Shown piece after piece: positions 48,297 to 59,962 of a DNA stretch of 64,000 nucleotides (the first letter of the stretch is position 1; each line of letters begins with the position of its first letter). A program made the translations under genes and the position numbers. Under the pieces are notes generated by a model that was not told where the DNA came from, ran no database searches, and saw only the letters and a program-made list of their open reading frames with translations. The DNA comes from Azadirachta indica (taxonomy: Eukaryota; Streptophyta; Magnoliopsida; Sapindales; Meliaceae): NCBI GenBank assembly GCA_022749755.1, contig CM040446.1, forward strand, positions 1,666,966-1,730,965, read 5' to 3'.

Positions 48297-51174
48297 ATGA
48301 GATCCATAATTATTATTAGCTTCATCTTCCGTATTTTCATCTACTTAGAATTTATTTACTTGGCAAAATCACAGACATGGATCAGAGCAGGTTATTGGAA
48401 TTTCCAACGCCAGCTGCCCAGTTCCCGCATAAACTCTGCTTTGTTTACTCATCTTATTTGCGCTTATGCCGATGTAAATTCCACCTCCTACCAGCTATCT
48501 CTATCACCATCTGATGAACAACAATTCTCCAGTTTCACAGACACTGTGAAACAAAAGAACCCATCTGTTACTACGCTTCTGTCCATTGGTGGAAACACAC
48601 AGTATTCAATCTTGTCTACGATGGTTAGCAATTCTTCCTACAGAGAATCCTTCATTGACTCCTCAATCAGAATAGCTAGGCTGTTTGGCTTTCATGGCCT
48701 GGATTTTAACTGTGCATTAGGATTTCCCTGGACACGAGCTGACATGTTTAATATGGGAATTCTATTTGAAGAGTGGCGAGCTGCTTTAAAATTAGAGGCC
48801 ATGAATTCTAGCCAATCAGAACTGATCTTGACTGCTATGGTTGCATATGTTCCATGGAGAAATTCAGCTAATTATCCTATAGACTCCTTGCAACAATACT
48901 TGAATTGGGTTCATGTTATATCGGTTAACTACTACAACCCTAGTGGGACAAACTTGACAAGCGCTCATGCGGCTCTCTATGACCCGAATGGACTTCTTAA
49001 TACAGACTATGGAGTGAAGGCATGGATAAATGGAGGATTGTCATCAAATAAGTTGGTTTTGTGCTTGCCTTTCTATGGTTACGCATGGACTCTTGTGAAC
49101 CCTACTGAGTACAGTGGTATTGGAGCTCTAGCAAGAGGACCGGCTATTAGAGAAGGTGGAAGTATGACATATAAGGAAATCAAGAATTATATTGAGCAAT
49201 ATGATCCCAAGGTTCGTATTATGTACAATTCAACTTATGTTGTGAATTACTGCAAAATTGGGACAACTTGGATTGGTTTCGATGACGTTGAGGCTATAAT
49301 AGTGAAGATCTCTTACGCCAGGGAGAAGAAGCTGCTTGGTTACCATGCGTGGGATGTTTCAGGTGATCATAATTGGGTGCTTTCTCAAGCTGCGGGTAAG
49401 CAATTACCGCTTCACTTTTTATAATAATTTTAAGTGTTAAAGCTCCAAACACACTCATTTTGCTATTTATGCCATCTCTGATTAATTGTTTTTTATCAGC
49501 TAAGGAAGAGAAGATTAGTTCTTCCGCTCCAGTGACTAACAAAAATGGACAAAGTAAGCAGCGGCTGTTGCTAATTATCATTTTCACTACAGCCGCAGCT
49601 GTCATTCTCCTGGGTATTTGCTTTTATTACTGCTGGATGAGAAAGTTCAACTTGAAAGGTAACTAGTTTCAGAGGATTAGTTTTCCATTAAGTTTTATAT
49701 TTTTTATCATGAATGATCAAAGAAGTTAGCAATTTAATTCTTTCGATTTTTGTTAGCTAAAGCAGCAGCCGCTGGAGATCTTAATAGCAATGATCCGAAT
49801 TTGATACAATATACTTTGGCTGAAATTGATACTGCTACCAACGGATTTTCAATTGAAAATAAGCTTGGGGAGGGTGGATATGGTCCCGTCTACAAGGTAA
49901 TACTGATTTTGATAAAATGTTACTAAAATTGGAGTCTCCTATACAAACTCTCACATCTTGATTGTATATATTTTCCTGCCAGGGTATATTACCAAATGGG
50001 GAGATAGTAGCAGTGAAAAAACTTTCAAAGACATCCACACAAGGATTTGAGGAGTTCAAGAATGAGGTTATGCTTACTGCAAAGCTCCAACATGTAAACC
50101 TTGTCAGAGTTTTGGGTTTTTGCATTGATGAAGAGGAACAGATGCTGATCTATGAATACATGCCAAAGAAGAGCTTGGATCACTACCTTTTTGGTCTGCT
50201 TATTTCCCGTGCATAAATTTAAGCTGCAGCATATTTTTCCTGCATAAATTTTTGGTCTATTCGTTAATATATTAATAATTATAACAATTTTGATGCAGAT
50301 CCCATCAAAAAGTTAATTTTGGATTGGAAAAGAAGAGTTCATATCATTGAAGGAGTTACTCAAGGACTTCTATATCTCCAGGAGTACTCAAGATTGACTA
50401 TAATTCATAGAGACTTGAAAGCTAGCAATGTTTTATTGGATGATCATCTGAAACCTAAAATATCAGATTTTGGTATGGCTAGAATTTTTGTAAAAGAAGA
50501 ACTTGAAGCAAATACTGACCGAATTGCTGGAACCCGGTAAGTATGTATATTAAATTTCTCCTAAAGGATATTAAATTGTTTGTTCTACATATGTACTTAC
50601 AAAGTGTTTGTAATACACAGGGGCTATATTCCTCCTGAATACATCAGCAGAGGCATATACTCAACCAAATTTGATGTGTATAGTTTTGGGATTTTACTTC
50701 TTGAAATCATAAGTGGTAGAAGAGTTTCCATTTTACATGGCCCGAATGAAAACTTGAGCCTTGTTGACTATGTAAGTTTCTCAGTAATCCTTGTGAATTA
50801 CATGTATACGTACAACAAGATTAATGGTCAAATATATCTAATGTCGTAGAAGGTGATTTAATTAATTTCAGGCACATGAGCTGTGGAAAGATGGCAAAGG
50901 CATGGAATTTATGGATCCAGCATTAGATGATACAAATTCATCATGTAAATTAATAAGATGCTTGCAAATAGCTTTGCTCTGTGTGCGGGAGAATCCAAAT
51001 TATAGACCTTCCATGCTGGGTGTTTATTCAATGCTAAAAAATGAAACTACTGAGATAATGATTCCAAAAAAACCTGTCACCTCAGGAGAAGATGGTGGAA
51101 ATATTGAATTTACTTTGCAGATGAAAATATGTTCGGTTAACGATGTAACACTTTCAGACGTAGTAGCCAGGTAA
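48297..51174 (+). CDS. A3: GH18-ectodomain receptor-like kinase, intact
   Basis: Seven exons: 48297-49395, 49500-49658, 49757-49896, 49983-50193, 50299-50536, 50621-50771 and 50872-51174. They join in frame to 766 residues with GT-AG introns. ATG 48297 is the first ATG in this frame and starts a signal peptide. The ectodomain, to about residue 366, is class V chitinase-like with D-F-N-C-A in place of D-x-D-x-E. MAYD is replaced by ISVN, so chitinase activity is not expected. The membrane helix is at about 386-408. The kinase keeps GEGGYGPVY, Lys 478, HRD near 573 and DFG near 593, so it looks catalytically able and of RD type. NDRPSM of the last exon reads NYRPSM, unlike the paralogs. The C-terminus is SDVVAR. 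It is transcribed toward B3, which is convergent and only about 200 bp away. It resembles CHRK1-type chitinase-related receptor kinases; the ligand is unknown. Confidence 0.88.
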
Positions 51175-51379
51175 TAAATTACCTTAGCTGACGTAGTTAT
51201 CTTTTGTGGTATAAACTCCTAGTTAGGCCACACAAAAATGAGCCACTCAAGTCGAACTGACTCGAATTGATCAGTTTGGTTCGACTCCGTTCAATTTCAA
51301 GTGGATTGGTTTTGATTTTACTGTGATTTTTAGATAATATTTATATATTAATTTGGTTTATTTCGATTTTCAGTTCAAT

Positions 51380-53643
51380 GGTCACTGAATTCTTACAAAA
51401 TTTACATGTGGGAGATTTATAGTGGACATAATATTATTCCTGCCTTTTCAAATAGTTATGTAGATACTTTTGAAAGTTTTTGCACTGTTATCTCTTGTCC
51501 ATCTAGTAAGATACCTGTAAAAAATATCTAACCAAAAAAAAAAAAGGAAAAATTACACTCAGACTGGATATCTTTAATCTTCACATATCAAATTTAATAT
51601 TATTTTTTAAATTCGTGCTTACTAATTCCCGTCTTGCAGTCAAGCACTAACTTAACATACTATTGGGACATGTTAAAGTAAAAATATACTCATTCGGTTA
51701 TGCTTTTTGATCAATTGATTGATGAAAAGATTAACCATTACAGGGAAATATTACCTTATAATTAACAGGACCATATCCGCCCCTCTCCAAGTCTATTCTG
51801 GAACGAGAACTTCTCCGTGGTAGCTTCAATATCTGCCAAAATTATACCCTCTCAGATTTGGAACATTTCTGCTAAAACTTCCAGCATATGCTTGACCTTT
51901 TATTTTGTTCCTCAACGCTTCAGTTGAGTCCATCGCCTTTAATTTTGTCAACCAAGAAAAATAGATGAATGGAGGAAAGGTCTTAAATTGCCAAATATGC
52001 CCACAACATCATTCATGGTATAAATAAAGGTAGAAGCTACTTTGCCTATTATAATAAATGGAAACACTTGTACCTACAAGGATTTACCCCTTTGGAACAG
52101 TGCTTTCTTATCCACCAGTAATCTAGCAAACAACCTTTTCGGAGAAGAGTACCAGCTGCAGTTGAGGGTAAAACAATTGGCTTATAATAACCTCCATTAA
52201 TTGTTCTGTCCATCTTTATTGTCCTCCCGAGCTGAAATTTACCGAGTATTCAAAAGTGTGCAAGCCAAAAGGACAACAAATCTTTTACCCTTGGGAGTTC
52301 CAGTGGATTTTTTTCTCTGCTCTGCAACTACACCAAGAAAAATTTGAAAACATATAGGAACTACTAATGACAGAAAAGACCACTGACATCATGATAATGC
52401 TTACAAACAAACAAAACCTAAGGTAAAAATAAATAAATAATGAATCAATCTTGTAGAAAATTGTTCCGAATAAATTGCAGTTTAGATTTATATAACTAGA
52501 AGTTAAACTTGAAACCTTTGAGATTTACATTGAACTGGAAATCTGAGACATTAGATTTATAGGCTGAACTGTTAAATTTACAACTCCAGACATTAAATTA
52601 CCTGCAGTTTGACAAAGCACCCAATAATAATCATCAGAAACAAGCCGCACATAGTAACCAAGTAATCCCTTTTCCTTGGCATAAGAAATCTTAGCTCTAA
52701 CAGCCTCAACATCAGCAAAACCAATCCAAATTGTCCCAAATTAGCAGTAATTGCCCGCAAATGTTGCATTGTACATAACATTAACTCATACTACTCTATT
52801 TAATTTCTGATTTCTATGTATCTCAGAAATCCATCAGCGTTGTGTATCCAGTCCTGTTGCTAGTACACCAATTCCATTTTCCTCTGGATTCACAAGTCTC
52901 CATGCGTAGCCATGAAAATGCAAACACAAAACCAACTTATTAGATGATAATCCTCCATCAATCCAAAACTTAGTTAGATAATCAGTGTTGAGAACATGTT
53001 TGGATTATACAGAACTGCATGAGCGCTTGTAAAATTACCAAAGTAGGCTTCGAATGCTCGCTAGATATAACGTGAAGCTAGTTCAAGTCTCATTGCATTG
53101 AGTTGATAGAATAAGTTCCTGGAACTTTCCTCCGTGAATAATTAATCAACTCTTGCAGTCAATATCATCTGTGGCAGAATAGAGTTTCTCGCTTCCAAAT
53201 CAATGGAAACTCTCCATTCTTCGAAGAGAATGCACTTGTGGTACAAATCACAGCTTTTATTTGCAAAAGCCGAAGAAAAATCCCGGCCCTGGAACCCATA
53301 AAGCCTGGCTGCTTTCTTGAGGAGTCAATGAAAGATTTCCTACAAGAAGTATTCGTCATCATGCAAGAAAAGTTTGAATAGTTGGCAGTGATTCCTCCAA
53401 TGGAAAGAAGTGTTGTGACTGCTGGATTCTTTCGTTTGACTTGCTGTGAAGTTTGATGAGAAGTGGAATTGATACCAGCAAAGAACAAATCAAACGAGTG
53501 AAGAGAGAAGAATTTATTTCTGAAATGGGGAAACTGGTAACTGAATACCAGAACCAGCTCGCATCGATCCAAGTTTGAGATATTGCAAGGCTGAATTCCG
53601 AAGAGATCAGGAAGATGAAGATGAGTATAATTTTGGATACCAC
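51380..53643 (-). pseudogene. B3: decayed GH18-receptor kinase relic, kinase truncated
   Basis: The third B copy, more diverged. The position of the start codon is GTG (53643), as in B1 and B2. The GH18-like exon runs to about 52600 with frame changes near 53450. The TAG shared by B1 and B2 is absent, but other breaks exist, such as a stop at 52743-52741. A membrane exon (about 52240-52090), a glycine-loop exon (about 51955-51750) and a degraded exon 4 piece (about 51510-51380) follow. The kinase ends at the same point as in the other two copies. Confidence 0.85.
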
Positions 53644-54019
53644 TGAAGCAAGCTAGCAGCTTAATAAAAGCATGCAATCTGTTGATTTAGAAATGAAAAA
53701 CTATATATATGACCCTCCAAATCATAAAAAAGACATCATATTCTTGTCTCATTAATTTATTCATAATACTTATCTCCCGTGAATGTTTGCATTTGATTAG
53801 AAGGTTGAATCAGCAATTTTCTGTATAAAAAATATATTTGAAAAAAATTCCTCGAACTCTCTTCAAAGTTGGACAAAATTAATTTAATTTTAATTAAAAT
53901 TAAAGATACTTTGGGTATTAATTTAATTTTAATCTATTTTAAGAGGTTGGAGGTAAGGATGAAACAGAAAATCCAAAACTATATGTGAAAATAAGTTGAT
54001 TGAATTATAAAATAAATGC
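53644..54019. other. B3-C4 spacer, left part
   Basis: Matches the B1-C1 and B2-C3 spacers with small deletions. No gene is seen. Confidence 0.5.
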
Positions 54020-54230
54020 TGTTGATGCATTGAGAATTTGTTTTGATACTTTTTTTTGTAGTATATTAAGATCAAGCTAATCTAGAATGCTTAAATATTA
54101 GTTAGTTTGGTTGAAAAAGGAGTGGCAATCCAGGTTTTAAGGGTTGTGTTTCCTTAGTTATAAAAGTGAAGATATAAGGTATGGTTGATGTTGACTTAAG
54201 GAGATGTTTTTGTCTATGAAAGAGCATGCC

Positions 54231-54265
<35 letters not shown>

Positions 54266-54309
54266 TTTCTGAATTAATGAAAATATACAGCTGTTTTGCT
54301 GCTTCAACA
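54020..54309 (+). mobile_element. Solo LTR, 290 bp, target duplication AATGC
   Basis: The block begins TGTTGATGC and ends GCTTCAACA, with inverted TGTTGA/TCAACA ends. It is flanked by perfect AATGC at 54015-54019 and 54310-54314. The equivalent places in modules 1 and 2 read AAATGCTAGTGGG without it. It contains TATAAAAG near 54160 and a (TG)n run at about 54236-54262. The strand is inferred from the TATA position. Confidence 0.88.
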
Positions 54310-56348
54310 AATGCTAGTGGGAAATTTTTTTAATTTGAAATCGAATTATTGCTCAAGTCATCCAGCCATTGGTTCTTGGCTTTTCTGACATCTGTTAGTC
54401 CATAATCTTATACTGCAAATCCAGAATTAGAACATAACAGACCAGCCATTTACAAGAACAAAAGGGCAATTACGAAAAATAATATTATCCCCCTGGAATT
54501 CCAGGATTAATAATTCTGCAAAAGCCTTCACTCATCTAGCTACCAGTTCTGAAACTGTTGCATCATTTACAGAAAACATATCCGCTTGTGATGAAGATTT
54601 ATTTGCTTCATCTTCAGCAGTTGGTTTCGAGAAAGCAGGCTTTTTAGGAATCATTACATCAGGGGTTTCATTTTTCAGCATAGAGAAAACTTCTAGCATG
54701 GAAGGTCTGTCATTTGGACTTTCCTGGACACATAGCAGAGCTATCTGCAAACATCTCATCAATTTACACGATGAATCTGTATCGTTTAGTGATTGATCAA
54801 CAAACTCCCTGCCTTTACCATCTTTCCACAGATCATACGCCTGAAATTGTTGAAAATTGCTTGTCAATTAATGTAGTTCAAATGATGTATTTTGATCTTG
54901 TAACGTATATAGGAAGAGTTATTGAAGAAACTTACATGCTCCAGCAGGCTTAAATTTTCATACTGGCCATATAAAAATGAAACCTTTTTGCCGCTTATGA
55001 TTTGCAGAAGTAAAACTCCGAAAACTGTAAACATCAGATTTGGTGGAGTATATGCCTCTTTTGACATATTCAGGAGGAACATAACCGCTGTATAATTGGA
55101 ATAATCTTAAGAAATCATCATGAAAACGGAAAAAAGAAAAAATTAACAGGATCTTGAACATATATATGCTTACTATGTTCCGACAATTCTTCTCGTGTTC
55201 GCCTCAAGATTATCCTTTGCAAAAATTCTAGCCATGCCAAAATCTGATATTTTAGGCTTCATATCATCATCTAATAACACATTGCCAGCTTTCAAGTCAC
55301 GATGAATAATAATCAATCTGGAGTACTCTTGGAGATACAGAAGTCCTTGAGTAAGCCCTTCAATGATATGAACTCATTTTCTCCAATCTAAAATGCACCT
55401 TCTGATGGGATCTGATAAATTTTAATTATGCAAAATCAGTAATAATGTTACTAGAAAGATTTAATTTCGCAATCGAATGCATGATATTATAGAATAAAAT
55501 TCAGACCAAAAAGGTAATAGTCGAGGCTTTTATTACTCATGTACTCATAGACAAGCATTTGTTCTTCTCTGTCAGTGCAAAAGCCCAAGACTCTGACAAG
55601 ATTTACATGTTGTAGCTTCGCGGTAAGCATGACTTCATTCGCAAACTCCTCGTATCCTTGAGTGGATGTTTTTGATAGTTTTTTTTACTGCTATTAATTG
55701 TCCGTTTTGTAGTACACCCTGGAAAAATATACACAAGTTTGTCACATTTCTCCAAGAATTAATACTGTCCAACAAAACTAACAATATTTACTTTGGTTGT
55801 TTGGTTCAGATCTTTACAGTGATATGCTACCTTATAAACAGGACCATATCCGCCCTCTCCAAGCTTGTTTTCGAAAGAAAATTTATCAGTAGCTGCCTCA
55901 ATTTCAGCTAAGCTATAGACTGTAAGATTAGGAACAATGTTACCAAATCTCCAGCGGCGACAGGATATGTTACTTTTGATTCTAGCTTTCTCATCCAGCA
56001 GTAATAATACAACGGAAATCCTAAAAGGAAAATACCAGCTGCAGTTGTAGGCAAAATGATTGCTAATAACTTCCCTGTATTTTTTCCTTTTCTACTCCAC
56101 ACTTCAGCTGAAAGATAAGACAATTCACTTTATCAGTTGTTGCATTATATTAGAGTATGCACCTTAACAATTAAGAATATTTCAGGCATTTCTGTAGGAA
56201 TCGGTGACTTATATGCTATCCAAGAAAAAAAACTATCCTTCTTTGTAAAAATATGAAAAAAAACGGGTGTCCATCTATCCAATAAACATAGGCCAAGTCA
56301 CCATTCGGCTTTTGCCGGCCCAATAACTGCTCTAAGAAATTAAAAATT

Positions 56349-57805
56349 AGGGTTAATTCAATCTTAACCTATATTTATTGGTATATATATATATTTATAT
56401 ATACCTACCTTTTATTGAAAATCATCACTTCACCTCCAATAAATAATAAAAAGATAATTTCGTCCTTACTTTACTTAATGAGATATTATAGATAATCCCC
56501 TAAAATTTTAAAATAACAAATATTCTCTAAAATATGAAAAAACAACATATACCCTCTAAAATACTGTATACAAAATAATTAACTTATTGTTATGTATTTA
56601 GAAGGTATATAAATTTACTATTTTAACTCTATTAATACTACATAATGACTAATTTAATCTTATAATTTATTTTTTGATATCAGTCTTTAAATTATTCTTA
56701 TTATTTTTAATAATTTATTCTAATTACATTTATTTATAATAAAAATAATTACATAGATCACAAATAATATTTATAATTTTGAGAATTTTTCTGATAAATT
56801 AATATTAATATTAAATATTTGGGATTTATATATCAAAATATTGTATATAATATAATTTATGTAATCCAAATATTTGGGATATTTAATTATTTGTATAATT
56901 TTTAGAATATTTATATGATTTATACATATTATATTAATTTATAAATAAAATAATTTAAATAATTTATATAATTATGCGAAAAATTCTAAAAAATATTGAA
57001 TGTTGTTAATATGATGAGAATAAAATTATTAAAAATAATAATAATTTAGAGAGAAATTATCAAAAAAATATTAAAATTAGTTCTAAATTATTATTATTAT
57101 TATTATTTTTAAATAATTTTATTCTAATTAGATTTATTTATATCAAAAATAATTACATAGGTTCCAAATAATTTTTATAGTTAGAGAATATTTTTAATAA
57201 ATTAATACTAAATATTGAATATTTGAAATTTATATATCAAAAATATTATAACTAATATAATTTATGTAATCCAAATATTTTAAAAATATAATTACTTGTA
57301 TAATTTATAATTTTTTAGAATATGTATATAATTTATACATATTATACTAATTTATAAATAAAATAATTTATGTAATTTATAACAAAAATTATAAAAATAT
57401 TGAATATTATTAATATAATGATAATAAATTTTATTAAAATAATAATAATTTGAAGACTAATTATAAAAAATATTAGATACATAATTGTTAAAAAAATATA
57501 AAATAATATTAGTTATTATATAGTCGTAATAGGATCAAAGTGATAAATTTATATGCCTTTTAATATATAAAGATAAATTAGTTATTTTATATGATTGTAC
57601 AATAACTTTGGAGTATATTTGTTATTTTTTTATTTTTAAAAATATTTATTATTTCTAAAAGTTTAGAGGAGTATTTGTCAATATACCATTATTTAAAATA
57701 AGGGTAAATAGTCATTTTACCTTTTATTAAAGATAGAAATGGCTTTCCATAAAAGATAAGCATATACATCAATAAATAATATGGTTAAACTAAAATTAAC
57801 CTCAA
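56349..57805. mobile_element. AT-rich inserted element in intron 1 of C4
   Basis: C3 intron 1 is about 350 bp. Here about 1.45 kb are added. The ends are imperfect inverted repeats: AGGGTTAATTC...TTAACC at the left, and GAGGTTAATTTTAGTTTAACC in complement at the right. No coding capacity is seen. The centre holds a tandem duplication (separate entry). It is probably a non-autonomous DNA transposon; the family cannot be set. Confidence 0.6.
56691..57483. repeat. Tandem duplication of about 400 bp inside the C4 intron element
   Basis: Two diverged copies, about 56691-57085 and 57086-57483, share TTATTCTAATTA, AATTTATGTAATCCAAATATTT and TTTATACATATTATA in the same order. Each copy also has roughly inverted TAATAATAAT-type ends. 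Confidence 0.65.
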
Positions 57806-59262
57806 AGTTATTAGATTCTATCTAGGTTTGAATGAAAACCAATTTGGTGCCGTCAAGCTTAAACCACTGAACTTGCAAAAAGATTAGAAAATTTAAAGCT
57901 TTTGCTTAATTTACCTGCAGCTTGAGAAAGCACCCACTTATCATCATCATAAGGAACTTGCCAAACAACATAACCAAGCAGATTCTTCTCCTTAGCATAA
58001 GAAACCTTAGTTTTTACAACCTGAACACCATCGAAACCAATCCAGGATGTCCCGATTGTGCAATAATTCACCACATATGTTGCATTGTACATAACGTTAG
58101 CCTTACATCTCTCTATGTAACTCTTTATGTCCTTGCAGCTCATATCTCCTTCGTCCGTAATTGCCGGCCCGGTTGCCAGTGCTCCGATGCCGTTCTGTTT
58201 AGGATTCTCAAGCTTCCAAGCATATCCGTAGAAGGGTAACGACAGAACCAGCTTGTTCGACGATACTCGGCTCGTGATCCAAGCTCTTATGCCATAATCT
58301 GTGTTGACCGAACTGGTTTGATCATACAGAGCTGCATGAGCGCCAGTGAAATTTTCCCACACTGGCTTGTAGTAGTCATACGTCATAACGTGAATCCAGT
58401 TCAGGTTTTTTTGTATTGAATCTGAGGGAAAGCTTGTTGAATCTGAGCCTGGAGTGAATTGAACTGATGCCGTTAAAATCAGCTGTGCCTGGTTGGTGCT
58501 TTTAGCTTCTGCTTCTGCTGCAACTCTCCATTCTTCGAAGAGAATCCCCTTGTTGAAAATATCAGAACTTGTGTTTGCGGAAGACCAAGCAAAATCCAGG
58601 CCCTGGAAACCATAAACCCCTGCTGTTCTTATCGAAGAGTTGATAAAAGATTTCCTTGAAGAGGAATTGCTCACCATGGAAGAAAAAGTTGAGTAGTTTG
58701 CATTTCCTCCTCCAATGGAAAGAAGTGTTGTGACAGATGGGTTCTTCCGTCTGACAGTGGCTGTGAAATTAGAGAATTGCGATTCATCTGAAGGAGAGTA
58801 AAGAGAAAGCTGGAAGGAAGTTGATTCGACAGAAGCAAAAGCACAGAGAAGATGAGTGAAGAGAGAAGAATTTATGTCCGAACTCGGAAACTCACTGCCC
58901 GAATACCAGTAACCGGCTCTGATCCATGTTTGTGCTTTTGCAGGAAGCACTTCTTGAAAGACAAAGACATGGAAGAAGAGGATGACAACGAAAATTTTGG
59001 ATACCATCGAAGAAAGCTGCTTTTTCTAGCATATCCTCTAGCGAATTTAGAGATGAAAATATTTTACATATGCCTGCCTATGTTGTATTCATGTTGGGGT
59101 CACACTGGACCATCCGAATTAATATTTTCTAATATTTATATACAAGTACCAATCATTTTTTTTCCTAATATTTTTATATATTTTACATCTAGAATTAAAG
59201 AGTCCTCCCCTGCAAACGTTGTGCATCTTTGAAAATATATTAGTCTACATCAACTTTCTTTT

Positions 59263-59962
59263 TTGGACCAGAATACTCTACTGGCCTCTGCCCTCGTTCG
59301 AGGGTTTCAAAGAGATGCTAACATGTGTCAACAATTAAATTAATGAAAGGTTCAGATATGATTTAATTTTAACAAAATTTATTTTATTTACTATTTTAAT
59401 CTACTTCAGTTAAAACTAAAAAAATATGATTATTTATCTAACCATTGTCGATCACTATTGAATGTTACTGACGATCGCCATCAGCCACCATTGATCGTCA
59501 TCCATTTGAAAAATCGTAAATATCATTAAAATCCTATTTAATTGCTTTACGTAATAATACTATTATTATTTCTTTTTGAACAACGGTTCATTATAAATTT
59601 AAAGTTAAATATTTAGAATATCAGAGTTCAATTTAATGTCTACATCAAACGGTTACTCAAATGAAAATAATAATAGTACCATTGCATAGAGTACTCGAAA
59701 ATAATTTCAGTGATATTTATGATTTTTTAAATGGATGACGTTCACCAATGGTCACTACCAGGTAGTGGTGATTGTCGACCACATCCAACAATGACCGGTC
59801 GTGGTTAAATTTTACTTTTAACTATAGTAAATTAAAATAGTAAATAGGTAAATTTTGTTAAAAGTAAATATGAGCCTTTTATTAATTGTTGATGCACGTC
59901 CACATCACCTTGAAACCCAAGAAGGAAAGAAACCAAGAGAGGATCCTGGTTCTTTCTTCAAA
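59263..59962. mobile_element. Foldback element with about 300-bp inverted arms
   Basis: The left arm from GGACCAGAATACTC and the complement of the right arm ending GGATCCTGGTTC align through GGGTTTCAA, GTCAACAATTAA, AACAAAATTTA, TTTACTATTTTAAT and CGTCATCCATTT. Little lies between the arms. No coding sequence. The neighbouring modules lack it at this place. Confidence 0.7.

Larger units (their letters stand above)
54532..59007 (-). pseudogene. C4: GH18-receptor kinase pseudogene with intact ectodomain exon
   Basis: Exon 1, 59007-57915 (1093 bp, the same as C3), is open and encodes a signal peptide plus a GH18-like domain with D-F-A-W-S at the catalytic motif. Intron 1 is enlarged to about 1.8 kb by an AT-rich element. 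Exon 2 starts at 56107 and runs straight into exon 3 sequence because intron 2 and about 12 codons are deleted. A base is then lost at about 55935. Exon 4 has one extra base in an A run after the AV of AVKK (about 55680), exon 5 has TGA at 55376-55374 (Arg codon), and exon 6 has an extra A near 55022. Exon 7 (54840-54532) is open and ends SELVAR. The kinase is dead, but a secreted GH18-like protein of about 382 residues could still be made if intron 1 is retained. Confidence 0.9.

Noticed and set aside
54236..54262. TG repeat as a functional element
   Set aside because: It is a simple microsatellite inside a solo LTR.
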